DNA from: CADEED01 sp041395625
GTDB lineage: Bacteria > Pseudomonadota > Gammaproteobacteria > Steroidobacterales > Steroidobacteraceae
Reading direction: 5' to 3'
DNA: 64,000 nucleotides
Assembly (NCBI GenBank): GCA_041395625.1
Contig: JAWLAE010000001.1
Coordinates: 310,001-374,000 of the forward strand
The position numbers and the translations under genes were made by a program. The notes under the pieces were generated by a model. It was not told the origin of the DNA, did not search any database, and was given only the letters and a program-made list of their open reading frames with translations. Below, in pieces: positions 51,423-59,804 of this stretch (position 1 is its first letter; the number at the start of each line of letters is the position of its first letter).

Positions 51423-52231
51423 AAGTCGTGATCGTCGATGACGAACCAGCCGCGCGCCGCACGCTGCGCGAGTACTGCGCGGCGGCCGGCGATCTCGAGG
51501 TGACCGGCGAGTATGGCGATGGCCTGGCGGCGTTACGCGCGGTGCGCCTCGATCCGCCGCATCTGTTGTTTCTCGATATCCAGATGGATGCACTCACCGG
51601 TCTGCAGCTCGCACGCGAACTGCCGCCGGAACACCTGCCGATGATCGTATTCGTCACGGCCTACGACAAGCATGCCGTCGAGGCGTTCGCGCTCAACGCG
51701 ATCGACTACCTACTCAAGCCTTTCGACGACCAGCGCTTCGCCGCGATGCTGGAGCGAGTGCGCCGGCTGCACGCCACGCAGAGCGCGGAACAGCGCAGTG
51801 CGGCGCTGCTCAAGATGCTGCAGCAGCTCGAGCAGCGAACCGCGGCGCTTGCGGCGCCGCCAGCGAGGCTGCTGGGTGAGGCCAATGGCCGGCTCTGCAT
51901 GCTCGAGGCGAGCGCGGTCGAAGTGATCGAAGCTGATCGCAATTACGTCACGCTGCGCGCGAACCGTGATGCCTACCATGCGCGCAGCACGCTCGCGCAG
52001 GCCGAGCAGGCGATGGCCTCCGAGCCGATGCTGCGCATCAGTCGTTCCTGCCTCGTCAACACACGGCACATCGCCGAGGTGAGTCGAACGCCGCGCGGAG
52101 ATTTCATACTCGTGACGCGCGGGGGCGTTACGGTCACGAGTAGCGAGGGCCACCGCGACCAGGTACGTGAGTACCTGAACGCATTTCAGTTGCGCGCGAC
52201 GGCGGACGGTGCCTCGGCGAACACGCGGTAA
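51419..52231 (+). CDS. LytTR-family response regulator
   Basis: 270 residues. The receiver domain reads KVVIVDDEPAARRTLREYC, LLFLDIQMDALTG (Asp53), VTAYDKHAVEAFALNAIDYLLKPFDDQRF. A glutamine-rich coiled linker follows. The LytTR DNA-binding domain is VEVIEADRNYVTLRANRDAYHARSTLAQAEQ...MLRISRSCLVNTRHIAEV. All phosphorylation residues are present. It overlaps the kinase by four bases and should be phosphorylated by it. Targets are unknown; LytTR proteins bind paired direct repeats, which I did not find nearby. The 176 bp after its stop contain no gene. Confidence 0.93.
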   Translation: MKVVIVDDEPAARRTLREYCAAAGDLEVTGEYGDGLAALRAVRLDPPHLLFLDIQMDALTGLQLARELPPEHLPMIVFVTAYDKHAVEAFALNAIDYLLKPFDDQRFAAMLERVRRLHATQSAEQRSAALLKMLQQLEQRTAALAAPPARLLGEANGRLCMLEASAVEVIEADRNYVTLRANRDAYHARSTLAQAEQAMASEPMLRISRSCLVNTRHIAEVSRTPRGDFILVTRGGVTVTSSEGHRDQVREYLNAFQLRATADGASANTR

Positions 52232-52407
52232 GTCGAGCTGACATAACGGCGGCCCGTATCTGCGCTGGTCCGTTTACAGCTGTCGGATTTTCTTACAGCG
52301 ACGGACGACCGCCTGCGCCGAAGTACTACGTGCATAGGCATTTCGATCATGGCGCGTTAATTGCATAGATTCGCTGGTAGAACAACAAATATTCGGGGGA
52401 AGCGGCC

Positions 52408-53184
52408 ATGCGACGACAATTACTGCAGATGTTCGTCATTCTGGGCGTGCTCACTGGCAGCAATATCGCTTATTCAGGCCCTGTTGACCTTAGCTCTTGG
52501 CTAGCTGAGGGCACGGGCATGTGGGAGCTGGAGCCCGGCAATAGCAGTGTGGTGCAAACCCTCAATGCCTCTCCAACTGTGTTCCACAACAACACTGACA
52601 GCCAGGGTAGGCAGCTGTCTGGCACCATCGAAGTGATCACCGAGTTCGATGATGACGTCGTCGGCTTCGTGTTGGGGTACCGCGCCGGTGGTCTGATCAA
52701 TCCGAGCCCGGACTACCTACTCATCGACTGGCGGCAAACAGACTTCTTCAATGCTGCAAATGGCTGTACGCAGGCAGCCGGTCTGTCGATCATGCGCATT
52801 ACCGGCGATATCGGCGATTTTTCCGGGCTCACCTGCCGTGACGGCAGCGAGGGCGTGCTCGAGCTAGCGCGTGGTACGACACTTGGCAACGTTGGCTGGA
52901 CGAATCTTGTTCAGTATCAATTTGATCTGATCTTTACCGAGTCGCTCGTGCAGGTCGTGGTGAACGGTGCGTTGGAGATCAGCATCGCTGGGACGTTCGC
53001 CGACGGAGCCTTTGGCTTCTATAACGCTTCTCAAGCTGGGGTCAGATATGCCAGCGTGGAGGAGGAAGCTGCGATGCCGGTGCCCGTGCCGGAGCCCGGC
53101 GCCTTGCTACTGCTTGTTACTGGTCTCATCACTTTGTTGTGGATGACTCCCCACCGTGGGCGCCATACCTCGCGCCTCGCTTGA
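52408..53184 (+). CDS. PEP-CTERM sorted exported protein
   Basis: 258 residues. A signal peptide (MRRQLLQMFVILGVLTGSN...) and a C-terminal PEP-CTERM tail (VPVPEPGALLLLVTGLITLLWM, then basic HRGRH) frame a beta-sandwich domain. The domain has DDDVVGFVLGYRAGG, YLLIDWRQTDFF, and LIFTESLVQVVVNGALEISI, which looks like a thrombospondin C-terminal/lectin-like fold. PEP-CTERM proteins are processed by exosortase and associate with the surface or extracellular matrix. No exosortase gene is in this window. The start at 52408 has GGGGGAAG upstream. Monocistronic. Confidence 0.88.
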   Translation: MRRQLLQMFVILGVLTGSNIAYSGPVDLSSWLAEGTGMWELEPGNSSVVQTLNASPTVFHNNTDSQGRQLSGTIEVITEFDDDVVGFVLGYRAGGLINPSPDYLLIDWRQTDFFNAANGCTQAAGLSIMRITGDIGDFSGLTCRDGSEGVLELARGTTLGNVGWTNLVQYQFDLIFTESLVQVVVNGALEISIAGTFADGAFGFYNASQAGVRYASVEEEAAMPVPVPEPGALLLLVTGLITLLWMTPHRGRHTSRLA

Positions 53185-53405
53185 CGCTCTGTTTCTGCAT
53201 AGCGCAGCGACAAGGCCTAGAAACACGGCAACCGCTTTCGCGTCTTACGGCACTGAGTAACTACAATAGTCGTCGAATAGCTTTTCCACTTGCAGATACC
53301 CATCCGCACTTGATCTGGCCGCCCCGCCCCGATAAAGGTCCATTTTGATCGCTCGGAAGTCGGACGAGTATCGGCAGGTCGAGTTCAGTCGTCTCCGGCT
53401 CAACC

Positions 53406-54842
53406 TCACACCTTCATGGTCTTCCAGCCGCCGCGCGTAAATAGCCACAGCGTGAAGATGCCGACCGCAGTTTCAGAGATGAACACGCCCCAGAACACGC
53501 CCGAGTGAGCCCAGCCAAGCGGCAGTGCCAGCGCCCAGGAGAGCGGAATCTGGATCAGCCAGAAGAACACGAGGTTGATCCAGGTGGGCGTCATCGTGTC
53601 ACCCGCGCCGTTGAAGGCCTGCACCGACACCATCCACCAGCCGTAAACGAAGTAGCTATACGACAGGATCGAGAGCCATTCGCCACCGATCGCAACGACG
53701 GCCGTGTCGTCTGTGAACACACCGATGATTCGGTCGTGCGCGACGAAGAACACGACGGAGACGATGAGCGTGTAGGCCATGGTCAGCCAGCCGATGCGCC
53801 AGACGGCTGCCTCGGCGCGGTTCGGCTGGCTGGCGCCGAGGTTCTGTCCCACGAGCGTGGCAGCCGCGTTGGACATACCCCATGCGGGCATCAACGTGAA
53901 CATCATCACGCGGATGGCGATCGTGGCGCCGGCCACCGCTTCCGTTGATACGCTGGCGAGAATGCGCATCAGAAATACCCACGCGGTCGTCGCAACGAAC
54001 ATCTGGCCGATGCCGCCGAGTGAGGTGCGCGCAATCAACAGCATGGTCGCGCCGCTAAAGCGCAGGCTGGCGAGAGTCATTCGCAAATGCTCGCTGCCAC
54101 GCACCAGTACCCACACCTGCAGCAGCACGCCGACCCCACGGCCGAGGTTGGTAGCGATCGCCGCGCCCTCGATGCCCATCGCGGGAATAGGGCCCCAGCC
54201 GAAGATGAGAATCGGATCCAGCACGATATTGAGCGCATTCGCGACCCACAGCACGCGCATCGCCGCTGCCGCATCGCCGGCGCCGCGAAAGATAGCGTTA
54301 ATGACGAAGATCAGCAGGATCACGGCGTTGCCGCCGAGCATCCATTGCATGTAACGATAGCCGTGCTCGATGGCCCACGCGTCCGCGCCCATCAGCCGCA
54401 GCAGCTCCTTGGCCCAGACGATGCCCGCCAGCGTGAAGGGCAGCGACACCAACAGCGCGAGTAGGATGGCCTGCACGGCCGACAGCGCCGCGTCGTCACC
54501 GCGCGACTCACCGATGCGCCGCGCGACGATGGCCGTGACGGCCGTCGCGAGCCCCATCGCGATGGCGTACAACAGGAACAGGTAGGTCTCCGTGAGTCCC
54601 ACGGTCGCGATCGCAGACGGGCCGAGCTGCGCGACAAAGAAGATATCGACGACGGCGAACGTCGACTCGAGCACGAGCTCCAACATCATCGGAATCGCGA
54701 GCAGGAATACCGCGCGCTTCAGTGGAATCGTCGTGTAGTCGGCATCCGTGCCGCGCAGGGCGGCGCGCAAATCTGACCAGAGCGACGGGGAACTCGTTAG
54801 TTCAGTGCCGCTCATATCGCGTTGCGCCAGCGCCGGTTCCAT
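53406..54842 (-). CDS. MATE-family efflux transporter
   Basis: 478 residues with about twelve membrane helices, beginning at LKRAVFLLAIPMMLELVLESTFAVVDIFFVAQLGPSAIATVGLTE, the MATE-typical first-helix block. Other conserved parts are VNAIFRGAGDAAAAMRVLWVANALNIVLDPILIFG, WGMSNAAATLVGQNLGASQPNRAE and VQAFNGAGDTMTPTWINL. These transporters export cationic drugs or metabolites in exchange for Na+ or H+. It is complete and monocistronic. A start at 54815 is also possible. No regulator is adjacent, so the substrate is open. Confidence 0.93.
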   Translation of the reverse strand: MEPALAQRDMSGTELTSSPSLWSDLRAALRGTDADYTTIPLKRAVFLLAIPMMLELVLESTFAVVDIFFVAQLGPSAIATVGLTETYLFLLYAIAMGLATAVTAIVARRIGESRGDDAALSAVQAILLALLVSLPFTLAGIVWAKELLRLMGADAWAIEHGYRYMQWMLGGNAVILLIFVINAIFRGAGDAAAAMRVLWVANALNIVLDPILIFGWGPIPAMGIEGAAIATNLGRGVGVLLQVWVLVRGSEHLRMTLASLRFSGATMLLIARTSLGGIGQMFVATTAWVFLMRILASVSTEAVAGATIAIRVMMFTLMPAWGMSNAAATLVGQNLGASQPNRAEAAVWRIGWLTMAYTLIVSVVFFVAHDRIIGVFTDDTAVVAIGGEWLSILSYSYFVYGWWMVSVQAFNGAGDTMTPTWINLVFFWLIQIPLSWALALPLGWAHSGVFWGVFISETAVGIFTLWLFTRGGWKTMKV

Positions 54843-54996
54843 GCGATGCGTTCACGCGACCCCTTGTAGTAACCGTCGGCAGACCGGAACGTGAAGCTGG
54901 TTAGGCGGCGCATCGAAGTGGCCTCGTTCGTCGGTCGCAGTTCAGTGCGCTGATTTTAGCGCTGTGTGTGGTGTGCTGCCACGCGGGCGCACCTGC

Positions 54997-55029
54997 TATA
55001 AAAAGGGGCCTCGCTGGCGCGAGGCTCCC
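54997..55029 (-). terminator. Rho-independent terminator for the minus-strand pseudogene
   Basis: On the minus strand GGGAGCCTCGC-GCCA-GCGAGGCCCC is followed directly by TTTTTATA: a 10-bp stem with a tetraloop and a T-run. It sits about 35 bases after the stop at 55065. Confidence 0.75.
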
Positions 55030-55064
55030 TGCGGTTGGCCACCTAACAGCGCCTGCGCGCAGGC

Positions 55065-55675
55065 CTAGTCCGTGACGATCTCGATCAGCTCCAGTCGCTC
55101 GTCGCTGCCGGGCTTGGTTTGCAGAATGAAACCTACGCCTGGCGCGTAGTACTTCGTCTCGTGGACACCTGGGCTGATGGGCGTGAACTCGTCCGTCGCC
55201 AGGCATGTGCGGTTGCACGAGGCCGCCGGGCTGGTGGCGGAGGCGTGAAGGCTCAGGATTTTGGCCACGTCCTCCGCGTTGCCGAGATCGAACTCCTGCC
55301 TATAGACATCGCGCACGACGGGTGCGGCCTTCATCTGGAGATCCGGGCGGGCACCGTCAACGTCGGCCTGGAAAGAGCCATCGACATTGACCGGAAAGCC
55401 GTCCTCGTACTCAGCAGTGATCTCGCCGCTATACCAGACGTTGCCGTGCACGTCTTGTGCATACCAGTCGATCGTGTCTTCGACCAACTCGCCATCCAGT
55501 GTGGAGAATACGTCACGCACACGATTTCATCCGCTCCTCCGTAGAGATAGGTTTTGCCGCCGGTAAGCGGAAAGTAGGGGTTCGGTGCTCTGCTCTTGCC
55601 GACCTCTCGGGGATCGACGAAATTACCGGGTTCGAAGCTCGGGTCGTAGGGCGATTCGCCGAGCTCGTCACACAA
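55065..55675 (-). pseudogene. Frameshifted secreted-protein gene
   Basis: Two overlapping frames together make one protein: CDELGESPYDPSFEPGNFVDP...NPYFPLTGGKTYLYGGADE in one frame, then from about 55517 VRDVFSTLDGELVEDTIDWYAQDVHGNVWYSGEITAEYEDG...YRQEFDLGNAEDVAKILSL...YYAPGVGFILQ in the next. The joint lacks part of the usual sequence between Y-L-Y-x-G and V-R-D, so a deletion plus frameshift is likely. The domain resembles exported proteins with N-P-Y-F-P-L-x-P-G-x-T-Y-x-Y and W-Y-A-Q-D-x-x-G-N-V-W-Y-x-G-E that I cannot name. A terminator follows it. Confidence 0.6.
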
Positions 55676-55676
55676 G

Positions 55677-55868
55677 TCAGCGCGTGCGGTACGCTAGTCG
55701 AAGCACTGACGATTGGTTTTCAATCAGGGCTTCGCGCGCGTCCTTGTAGGCGGCCCTGGTAGTGCTGCCGCAGGCCATCGTATGGCCGCCTGATGCGGTG
55801 GCACGATCCGGGGCTTCCACCAGAACCGTTGCGAGCGACAGCCTCGTGGTCATCGCATATTGTTTCAT
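55677..55868 (-). CDS. Small ORF, possible detached leader of the pseudogene
   Basis: Sixty-three codons from ATG 55868 with GGGGACGAG upstream, starting KQYAMTTRLSLATVLV, which looks like the first half of a signal peptide. The remainder (APDRATASGGHTMACGSTTRAAYKDAREAL) fits no family. It may be the original start of the frameshifted gene downstream, separated by further deletions. Low confidence. Confidence 0.25.
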   Translation of the reverse strand: MKQYAMTTRLSLATVLVEAPDRATASGGHTMACGSTTRAAYKDAREALIENQSSVLRLAYRTR

Positions 55869-55979
55869 GGCTCGTCCCCTTGCGTTTGTGGTCGGGCGGG
55901 AGCGCACTGGAATTTCCGGATGCCCGCTCGATGTGGGACGTGACGGCCTCTCGAAAACAGTCGCCCCGGGGCAGAGCGA

Positions 55980-56090
55980 TCAGCTCTGAACCGCGGGGAA
56001 TACCGTCAGTTGAGCCGCGTAAACGCGCTGGTAGGTGCGCCACAGTTTGCCGCGATCGGGTGAGCGTTCGAATTCGCTGATCGTAGCTAT
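55980..56090 (-). pseudogene. Glutathione S-transferase relic with internal deletion
   Basis: The minus strand reads LIATISEFERSPDRGK and continues in frame to LWRTYQRVYAAQLTVF. The first part matches the beginning of a GST subgroup (I-T-x-F-x-R-S-P-D-x-G-x-G), the second its last helix (R-P-A-Y-Q-R-A-L-A-A-Q-L-x-x-F). About 180 codons between them are missing. It lies just after the PhnB-like gene on the same strand, so it was probably the third gene of that operon. Confidence 0.5.
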
Positions 56091-56119
56091 CAGGTTTGGA
56101 CGATAGGATACTTGCCTGC

Positions 56120-56602
56120 TCATCCCTGCCGAGCAGCGTCGATGGCAGCGATGTCGATCTTGCGCATGGTCATCATCGCCTCGAAGGCGCGACGTGCCTG
56201 ATCGCCGCCCGCGGCAATCGCCTCGGTCAGAGTGCGCGGCGTGATCTGCCAGTTGATGCCCCAGCGGTCCTTGCACCAACCGCATTCGCTCTCCCGTCCG
56301 CCGTTGCCGACAATGGCGTTCCAGTAGCGGTCCGTCTCTTGCTGCGTGTCGGTTGCGATCTGGAATGAGAAGGCCTCCGTATGCGGGAACAGCGGCCCGC
56401 CGTTCAGCCCGATGCAGGGCATACCGCAGACGGTGAAATGGACCACCAATACGTCGCCCGCCTTGTTACCTGGATTGTCCATCGGCGACCTGTAGACGCC
56501 GGTCACCTCGCTGTCGGGGAAAATTGATGCGTAGAAGCGCGCGGCTGCCTCAGCTTGGCGGTCGTACCAGAGGCAAACTGTGTTCTTTGCGATGCGTGTC
56601 AT
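56120..56602 (-). CDS. PhnB-like VOC-superfamily protein
   Basis: 160 residues. The family pattern of the 3-demethylubiquinone methyltransferase-like/PhnB group is clear: TVCLWYDRQAEAAARFYASIFPDSEVTGV, then VHFTVCGMPCIGLNGGPLFPHTEAFSFQI, and CGWCKDRWGINWQITPRTL. Despite the old family name, these are VOC-fold proteins without methyltransferase motifs, and the activity is mostly unknown. It begins 20 bp after the stop of the MBL-fold gene, so both are one transcript; a relic of a GST gene follows. Confidence 0.9.
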   Translation of the reverse strand: MTRIAKNTVCLWYDRQAEAAARFYASIFPDSEVTGVYRSPMDNPGNKAGDVLVVHFTVCGMPCIGLNGGPLFPHTEAFSFQIATDTQQETDRYWNAIVGNGGRESECGWCKDRWGINWQITPRTLTEAIAAGGDQARRAFEAMMTMRKIDIAAIDAARQG

Positions 56603-56622
56603 GTCGTTCCTCCATCGAGACT

Positions 56623-57531
56623 CTACCGCGGCTGCGCCGCGCGCTTCAGTTCCACATAGACGCGCCCGACCCAGACATCCGGCTTGAAGAACCCACTGCC
56701 CCAGCGCGCATCGAAGTCAGCGGTCGGCTTCGCCGCCAGCACTTCGTCCTGGGTCTTGCCCTCGGCAACCAGCTTGCTGACACGCTCGTGCACGGTGGCG
56801 AGCATGTCCCGATAGGCCTGCAGGTCCTGCTTGTTCGCTAGCGGCCCGTGGCCCGGGATCACGCGCGTCCGATCGTCGATCCGCGCGAGCACCGTGTCGG
56901 CGGCCTCCACCATGCCGGCGAGCGTGCCGCCGCTGTTGTTGTCGATGAACGGGTAGAAGCCGTTGAAGAACACGTCGCCCATGTGCACGACGTTCGCCTT
57001 CAGGAAATGGATGATCGCATCGCCATCGGTATGTGCATTGGCGACATGCACGACCTCGAGTTCGTCATCGTTGTAATGCAGCGTGACGGCCTGATCGAAA
57101 GTCACGATCGGTAGCGCCTCGCGCGGCGCGGCCGCATTGGTGCCGCCCGTAAAGGCATTGACGCTCTCCACGCTCATCCGCCGGCGCACGTTGTCGTGCG
57201 CCACGATCACTGACCCCGTGCGGCCGAACGCCGCATTGCCACCCGTGTGATCGCCATGCCAGTGGGTGTTGATGACGAAGCTCACGGGCTGATCGGTCAG
57301 CTTGCCGATAGCCGCGCGGATCTTCTCGGACATGCGGTCGTATTGATCGTCGATGATCGCCACCCCATCCCGGCCGATCGTGACACCGATGTTGCCGCCG
57401 TCACCGATCAGCATGTAGACGCCCGTGGCCACGGGCTGCGTCTCGATCTCGATCGCCGCCGGTTGCTGCGCGATTGAAGTCGCGCCAGAGAAAATCGTAG
57501 CGAGCAGGAACGTGAAAGCGGGCCTATTCAT
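56623..57531 (-). CDS. Exported MBL-fold metallo-hydrolase
   Basis: 302 residues from ATG 57531; the frame runs on upstream without a signal peptide, and GGGGATGAC precedes this ATG. The leader is FTFLLATIFSGATSIAQQ. Metal-binding motifs are THWHGDHTGG, NAHTDGDAIIHF (HTDGD) and IPGHGPL, all as in class B beta-lactamase-type hydrolases of the quinoprotein-relay/SoxH-like group. Two zinc ions are expected. Periplasmic location and lack of beta-lactamase signature suggest a general hydrolase. It heads an operon with the PhnB-like gene. A long inverted repeat lies in its leader at 57550-57592. Confidence 0.92.
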   Translation of the reverse strand: MNRPAFTFLLATIFSGATSIAQQPAAIEIETQPVATGVYMLIGDGGNIGVTIGRDGVAIIDDQYDRMSEKIRAAIGKLTDQPVSFVINTHWHGDHTGGNAAFGRTGSVIVAHDNVRRRMSVESVNAFTGGTNAAAPREALPIVTFDQAVTLHYNDDELEVVHVANAHTDGDAIIHFLKANVVHMGDVFFNGFYPFIDNNSGGTLAGMVEAADTVLARIDDRTRVIPGHGPLANKQDLQAYRDMLATVHERVSKLVAEGKTQDEVLAAKPTADFDARWGSGFFKPDVWVGRVYVELKRAAQPR

Positions 57532-57549
57532 GTCATCCCCTGTCTGTCG

Positions 57550-57592
57550 TAGAGTGGCGCGACGGGCCGATGGCCGTCGCCGCGCCACTCTA
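57550..57592. promoter_or_regulatory. Perfect 12-bp inverted repeat upstream of the MBL gene
   Basis: TAGAGTGGCGCG (57550-57561) and CGCGCCACTCTA (57581-57592) are exact complements separated by 19 bases, which themselves contain CGACGG/CCGTCG. In RNA this makes a long hairpin ending 19 bases before the MBL start codon. As DNA it could be an operator. It lies between the MBL operon and the UPF0149 relic. Confidence 0.55.
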
Positions 57593-57631
57593 AGCCCATT
57601 GGCAGCGGTTTCAAAGCTTCGTATCGCACGG

Positions 57632-57823
57632 ATGAAAGACCATTCCCGGCCACTGGACGACGACGAACTCACGCGGTTGGATGACTTCCTGCTCGACCGC
57701 CTGGACGTTGGCACGGCTGAAGAGATTGCGGCCGCCGGCGGCGATGAGGGGATCCTTGACGTGACAGAGCTCGATGGCCTCCTGACGGCAATCGTTAGTG
57801 GTCCGAACGTCATTGGGCGCTCA
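57632..57823 (+). pseudogene. UPF0149/YecA-family N-terminal relic
   Basis: From ATG 57632 the frame reads RPLDDDELTRLDDFLLDRLD...AAGGDEGILDVTELDGLLTAIVSGPNVI. This is the typical start of UPF0149 proteins (P-L-S-x-x-E-L-x-x-L-D-x-F-L-L...I-L-D-x-S-E-L-D-G-x-L-T-A-I-V-S-G-P). After about 57820 the similarity ends. The rest, including the C-terminal SEC-C metal site, is absent. 57824-58047 shows no other gene. Confidence 0.6.
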
Positions 57824-58047
57824 AGCGGGAACGGACGTGTATCCGGCGCTGCAGCGCAAGCAGGAGCAAGGTCAGCGGGGCGTCGCCTGCTTGGCGACGC
57901 CGAAGCCATCGTCGCGTCCGACCTCGACTCCCCGACGTCCTGCGAGCGCCACGTCGCATCCCGGGCGGTCGGTTGCAGACTGCGGTCAACATCGATGTGG
58001 CAGAATGCGATCACACGACGCATCGGATGAATGAGGAACCTCGACAA

Positions 58048-58503
58048 ATGAAGTACTCACCTTTTTCGGACAAGGAACTCCGGGCGATAATCGCATCGCT
58101 CAACCGCGTACTCGAGCTCGAGCTCGCCGGCGTCGTGCGCTACATGCACTACAGTTTCATGGTGTTCGGCCACAGCCGCATTCCGATCACTGGCTGGCTG
58201 CGCACGCAGGCCGATGAGTCCCGCGATCACGCGATTCTTGCCGGCGAGCACATTAGCTCGCTCGGCGGGCATCCGTCGCTCAAGATCGGCTCGCTGCTCG
58301 AAACCCACAAGCACAGCATCAACGATATTCTCGCGGAAGCCCACGAGCATGAGCATGAGGGCCTGGAGGAATACCGCAAGCTACTGAAGCTCGTGGCCGA
58401 CAAGAGCATCATGCTCGAGGAATATGCGCGCACGCAGATCGCCGCTGAAGAAGAGCACCTGGCGGAGATCCGCAAAATGATGCGAGCGCCCGGTTCGATC
58501 TAG
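58048..58503 (+). CDS. Bacterioferritin/ferritin-like diiron protein
   Basis: 151 residues from ATG 58048 (GAGGA upstream; an ATG at 58027 would add seven residues). Four-helix ferritin pattern: IIASLNRVLELELAGVVRYMHYSFMVFG, then LRTQADESRDHAILAGEHISSLGG, HEHEHEGLEEYRKLLKLVADKSIMLEEYARTQIAAEEEHLAEIRKMM. The carboxylate/histidine ligands E-x-x-x-x-Y, D-E-S-x-D-H and E-E-x-H are present. It resembles bacterioferritins but lacks an obvious heme methionine in the second helix. Likely function is iron storage or oxidative protection. Convergent with the DUF385 gene 20 bp downstream. Confidence 0.88.
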   Translation: MKYSPFSDKELRAIIASLNRVLELELAGVVRYMHYSFMVFGHSRIPITGWLRTQADESRDHAILAGEHISSLGGHPSLKIGSLLETHKHSINDILAEAHEHEHEGLEEYRKLLKLVADKSIMLEEYARTQIAAEEEHLAEIRKMMRAPGSI

Positions 58504-58522
58504 TCTCAGTCTTATCCAGCGC

Positions 58523-58981
58523 CTAACGACCGCTTTGCGGCGCGGCTTGCACGACAATCGCGGTGCGCGACGCTGCGTCGAGATCTTCGGCCAGCAGGGT
58601 CTTGTCGGGATTAAGGCGGATGTTGTGGTAGGCGGCATCCTGCGGAAAGAGACCCAGATAATGGTGCAGCCATTTCCGGACTTCATCGGGATCGTTCTCG
58701 ATCGCGGTGGCGAGAAACTGGCAGTCCTGGCCGCGCAGGCGCAGGGTCACGGCGGCGCCGCCTCGCAGATTGCGCCACCACTGATTCGATGCTGAGGTGA
58801 AGCAGCGAATGACCGCGCCATTCTGGATATAGCGCACGGGCGTCGTGAACTGCCGACCACTGTTGCGGCCAGTGAAAGTGATCAGCATGAGGCTGTCACT
58901 CCAGAAACCGTGGACGGGTGAGCGTAGCAGTAGCGTGACCAGCGGGTTGATGATCGCGAACAGGGGTTCTGGCAGTTTCAT
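58523..58981 (-). CDS. DUF385 / deazaflavin-dependent nitroreductase-like protein
   Basis: 152 residues. The split-barrel family of F420H2-dependent quinone reductases and nitroreductases is recognised by MLITFTGRNSGRQFTTPVRYIQNGAVIRCFTSASNQWWRNLRGGAAVTLRLRGQ. The T-G-R-x-S-G-x-x-x-x-T-P-V-x-Y motif binds the cofactor phosphate. The family is best known from actinobacteria with F420. No F420 synthesis genes are visible here, so the protein may use FMN or another cofactor, or F420 made elsewhere. Monocistronic, convergent with the ferritin-like gene. Confidence 0.88.
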   Translation of the reverse strand: MKLPEPLFAIINPLVTLLLRSPVHGFWSDSLMLITFTGRNSGRQFTTPVRYIQNGAVIRCFTSASNQWWRNLRGGAAVTLRLRGQDCQFLATAIENDPDEVRKWLHHYLGLFPQDAAYHNIRLNPDKTLLAEDLDAASRTAIVVQAAPQSGR

Positions 58982-59068
58982 GCGGAGGTCTCCGGCGTGC
59001 CAATCAAGTCAGGATCCAGGGCACTGCGCAAAGGCGTGCCGACAAGCGAAGTCCGCCAGCCCGCGGCC

Positions 59069-59539
59069 TCAGCCGAGTGCCGATTCGTTAGTCGTCTTCT
59101 GCAGCTCGTCAGCAGGCTGCTTGCCAACGAGCCACAGCAGTGAAAACAGAAACAGGCAGATCGCACTGGGCAGTTGTTCAAAAGCTCCTGCGACGATCAG
59201 CATCGCCGACCACAGGGCGAATGCGATGACAAACGGGCCAAGCAACAGCCACCACATCATCGCAGGGCGTGTAGTGGGACGGGATAGCCCTACGATGGAG
59301 TGCCCGCGCGTGCATCCCATCTGGCCCACCAGACCAAGGCCAACAATAAGGCCGAGATAGCAGCCGGCCATTGACGGGTTGCCCAGCCAGGCGATGTTTG
59401 GTGAATCCGCCCAGGGAGGGGCTACATTCCGGTAGGCCCACAAGAACACCACGAGGTGATCTCTCGCCACCTGAAAACCGAATGCCAGCGCCCCCAACAT
59501 CCAGACCCGCCATGCGGTCACGGCCACACCTTCTCTCAT
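59069..59539 (-). CDS. Small membrane protein, unknown
   Basis: 156 residues with about three hydrophobic helices (WRVWMLGALAFGFQVARDHLVVFLWAY; AGCYLGLIVGLGLVGQ; MMWWLLLGPFVIAFALWSAMLIVAGAF followed by AICLFLFSLLWLVG). No family motif is visible to me. It precedes the DUF385 gene on the same strand with an 87-bp gap, so the two might be co-expressed. Codon use is normal for the region. The start is tentative. Confidence 0.6.
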   Translation of the reverse strand: MREGVAVTAWRVWMLGALAFGFQVARDHLVVFLWAYRNVAPPWADSPNIAWLGNPSMAGCYLGLIVGLGLVGQMGCTRGHSIVGLSRPTTRPAMMWWLLLGPFVIAFALWSAMLIVAGAFEQLPSAICLFLFSLLWLVGKQPADELQKTTNESALG

Positions 59540-59804
59540 GGCGGTGCCGATCGAGTGCGGTTTGATACTGCGGACAACGGCTAGGTACGTTTGTTGGCTT
59601 CAGAACAGCGAGCCAGATGATGCTAGAAAATTGCAGCGATTTCCAGAGTTCGGCTGGCGGTTTTGAGGGGTGGCCTGGCCGCCGAATCGAGTGACAAATG
59701 GCTGTCGAGGGGGGTGCGACTCACGACCAACCTGATGACGCGCATCGGCGGGTGGCGCTACGCTCGCATTCGTTCATGGTAATTTGTGCGCCACGGTGTG
59801 GAAG
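59540..59804. other. Intergenic stretch between divergent genes
   Basis: Upstream regions of the membrane protein (minus) and the LuxR-type gene (plus). No protein motifs are seen; promoters are presumed. Confidence 0.35.
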
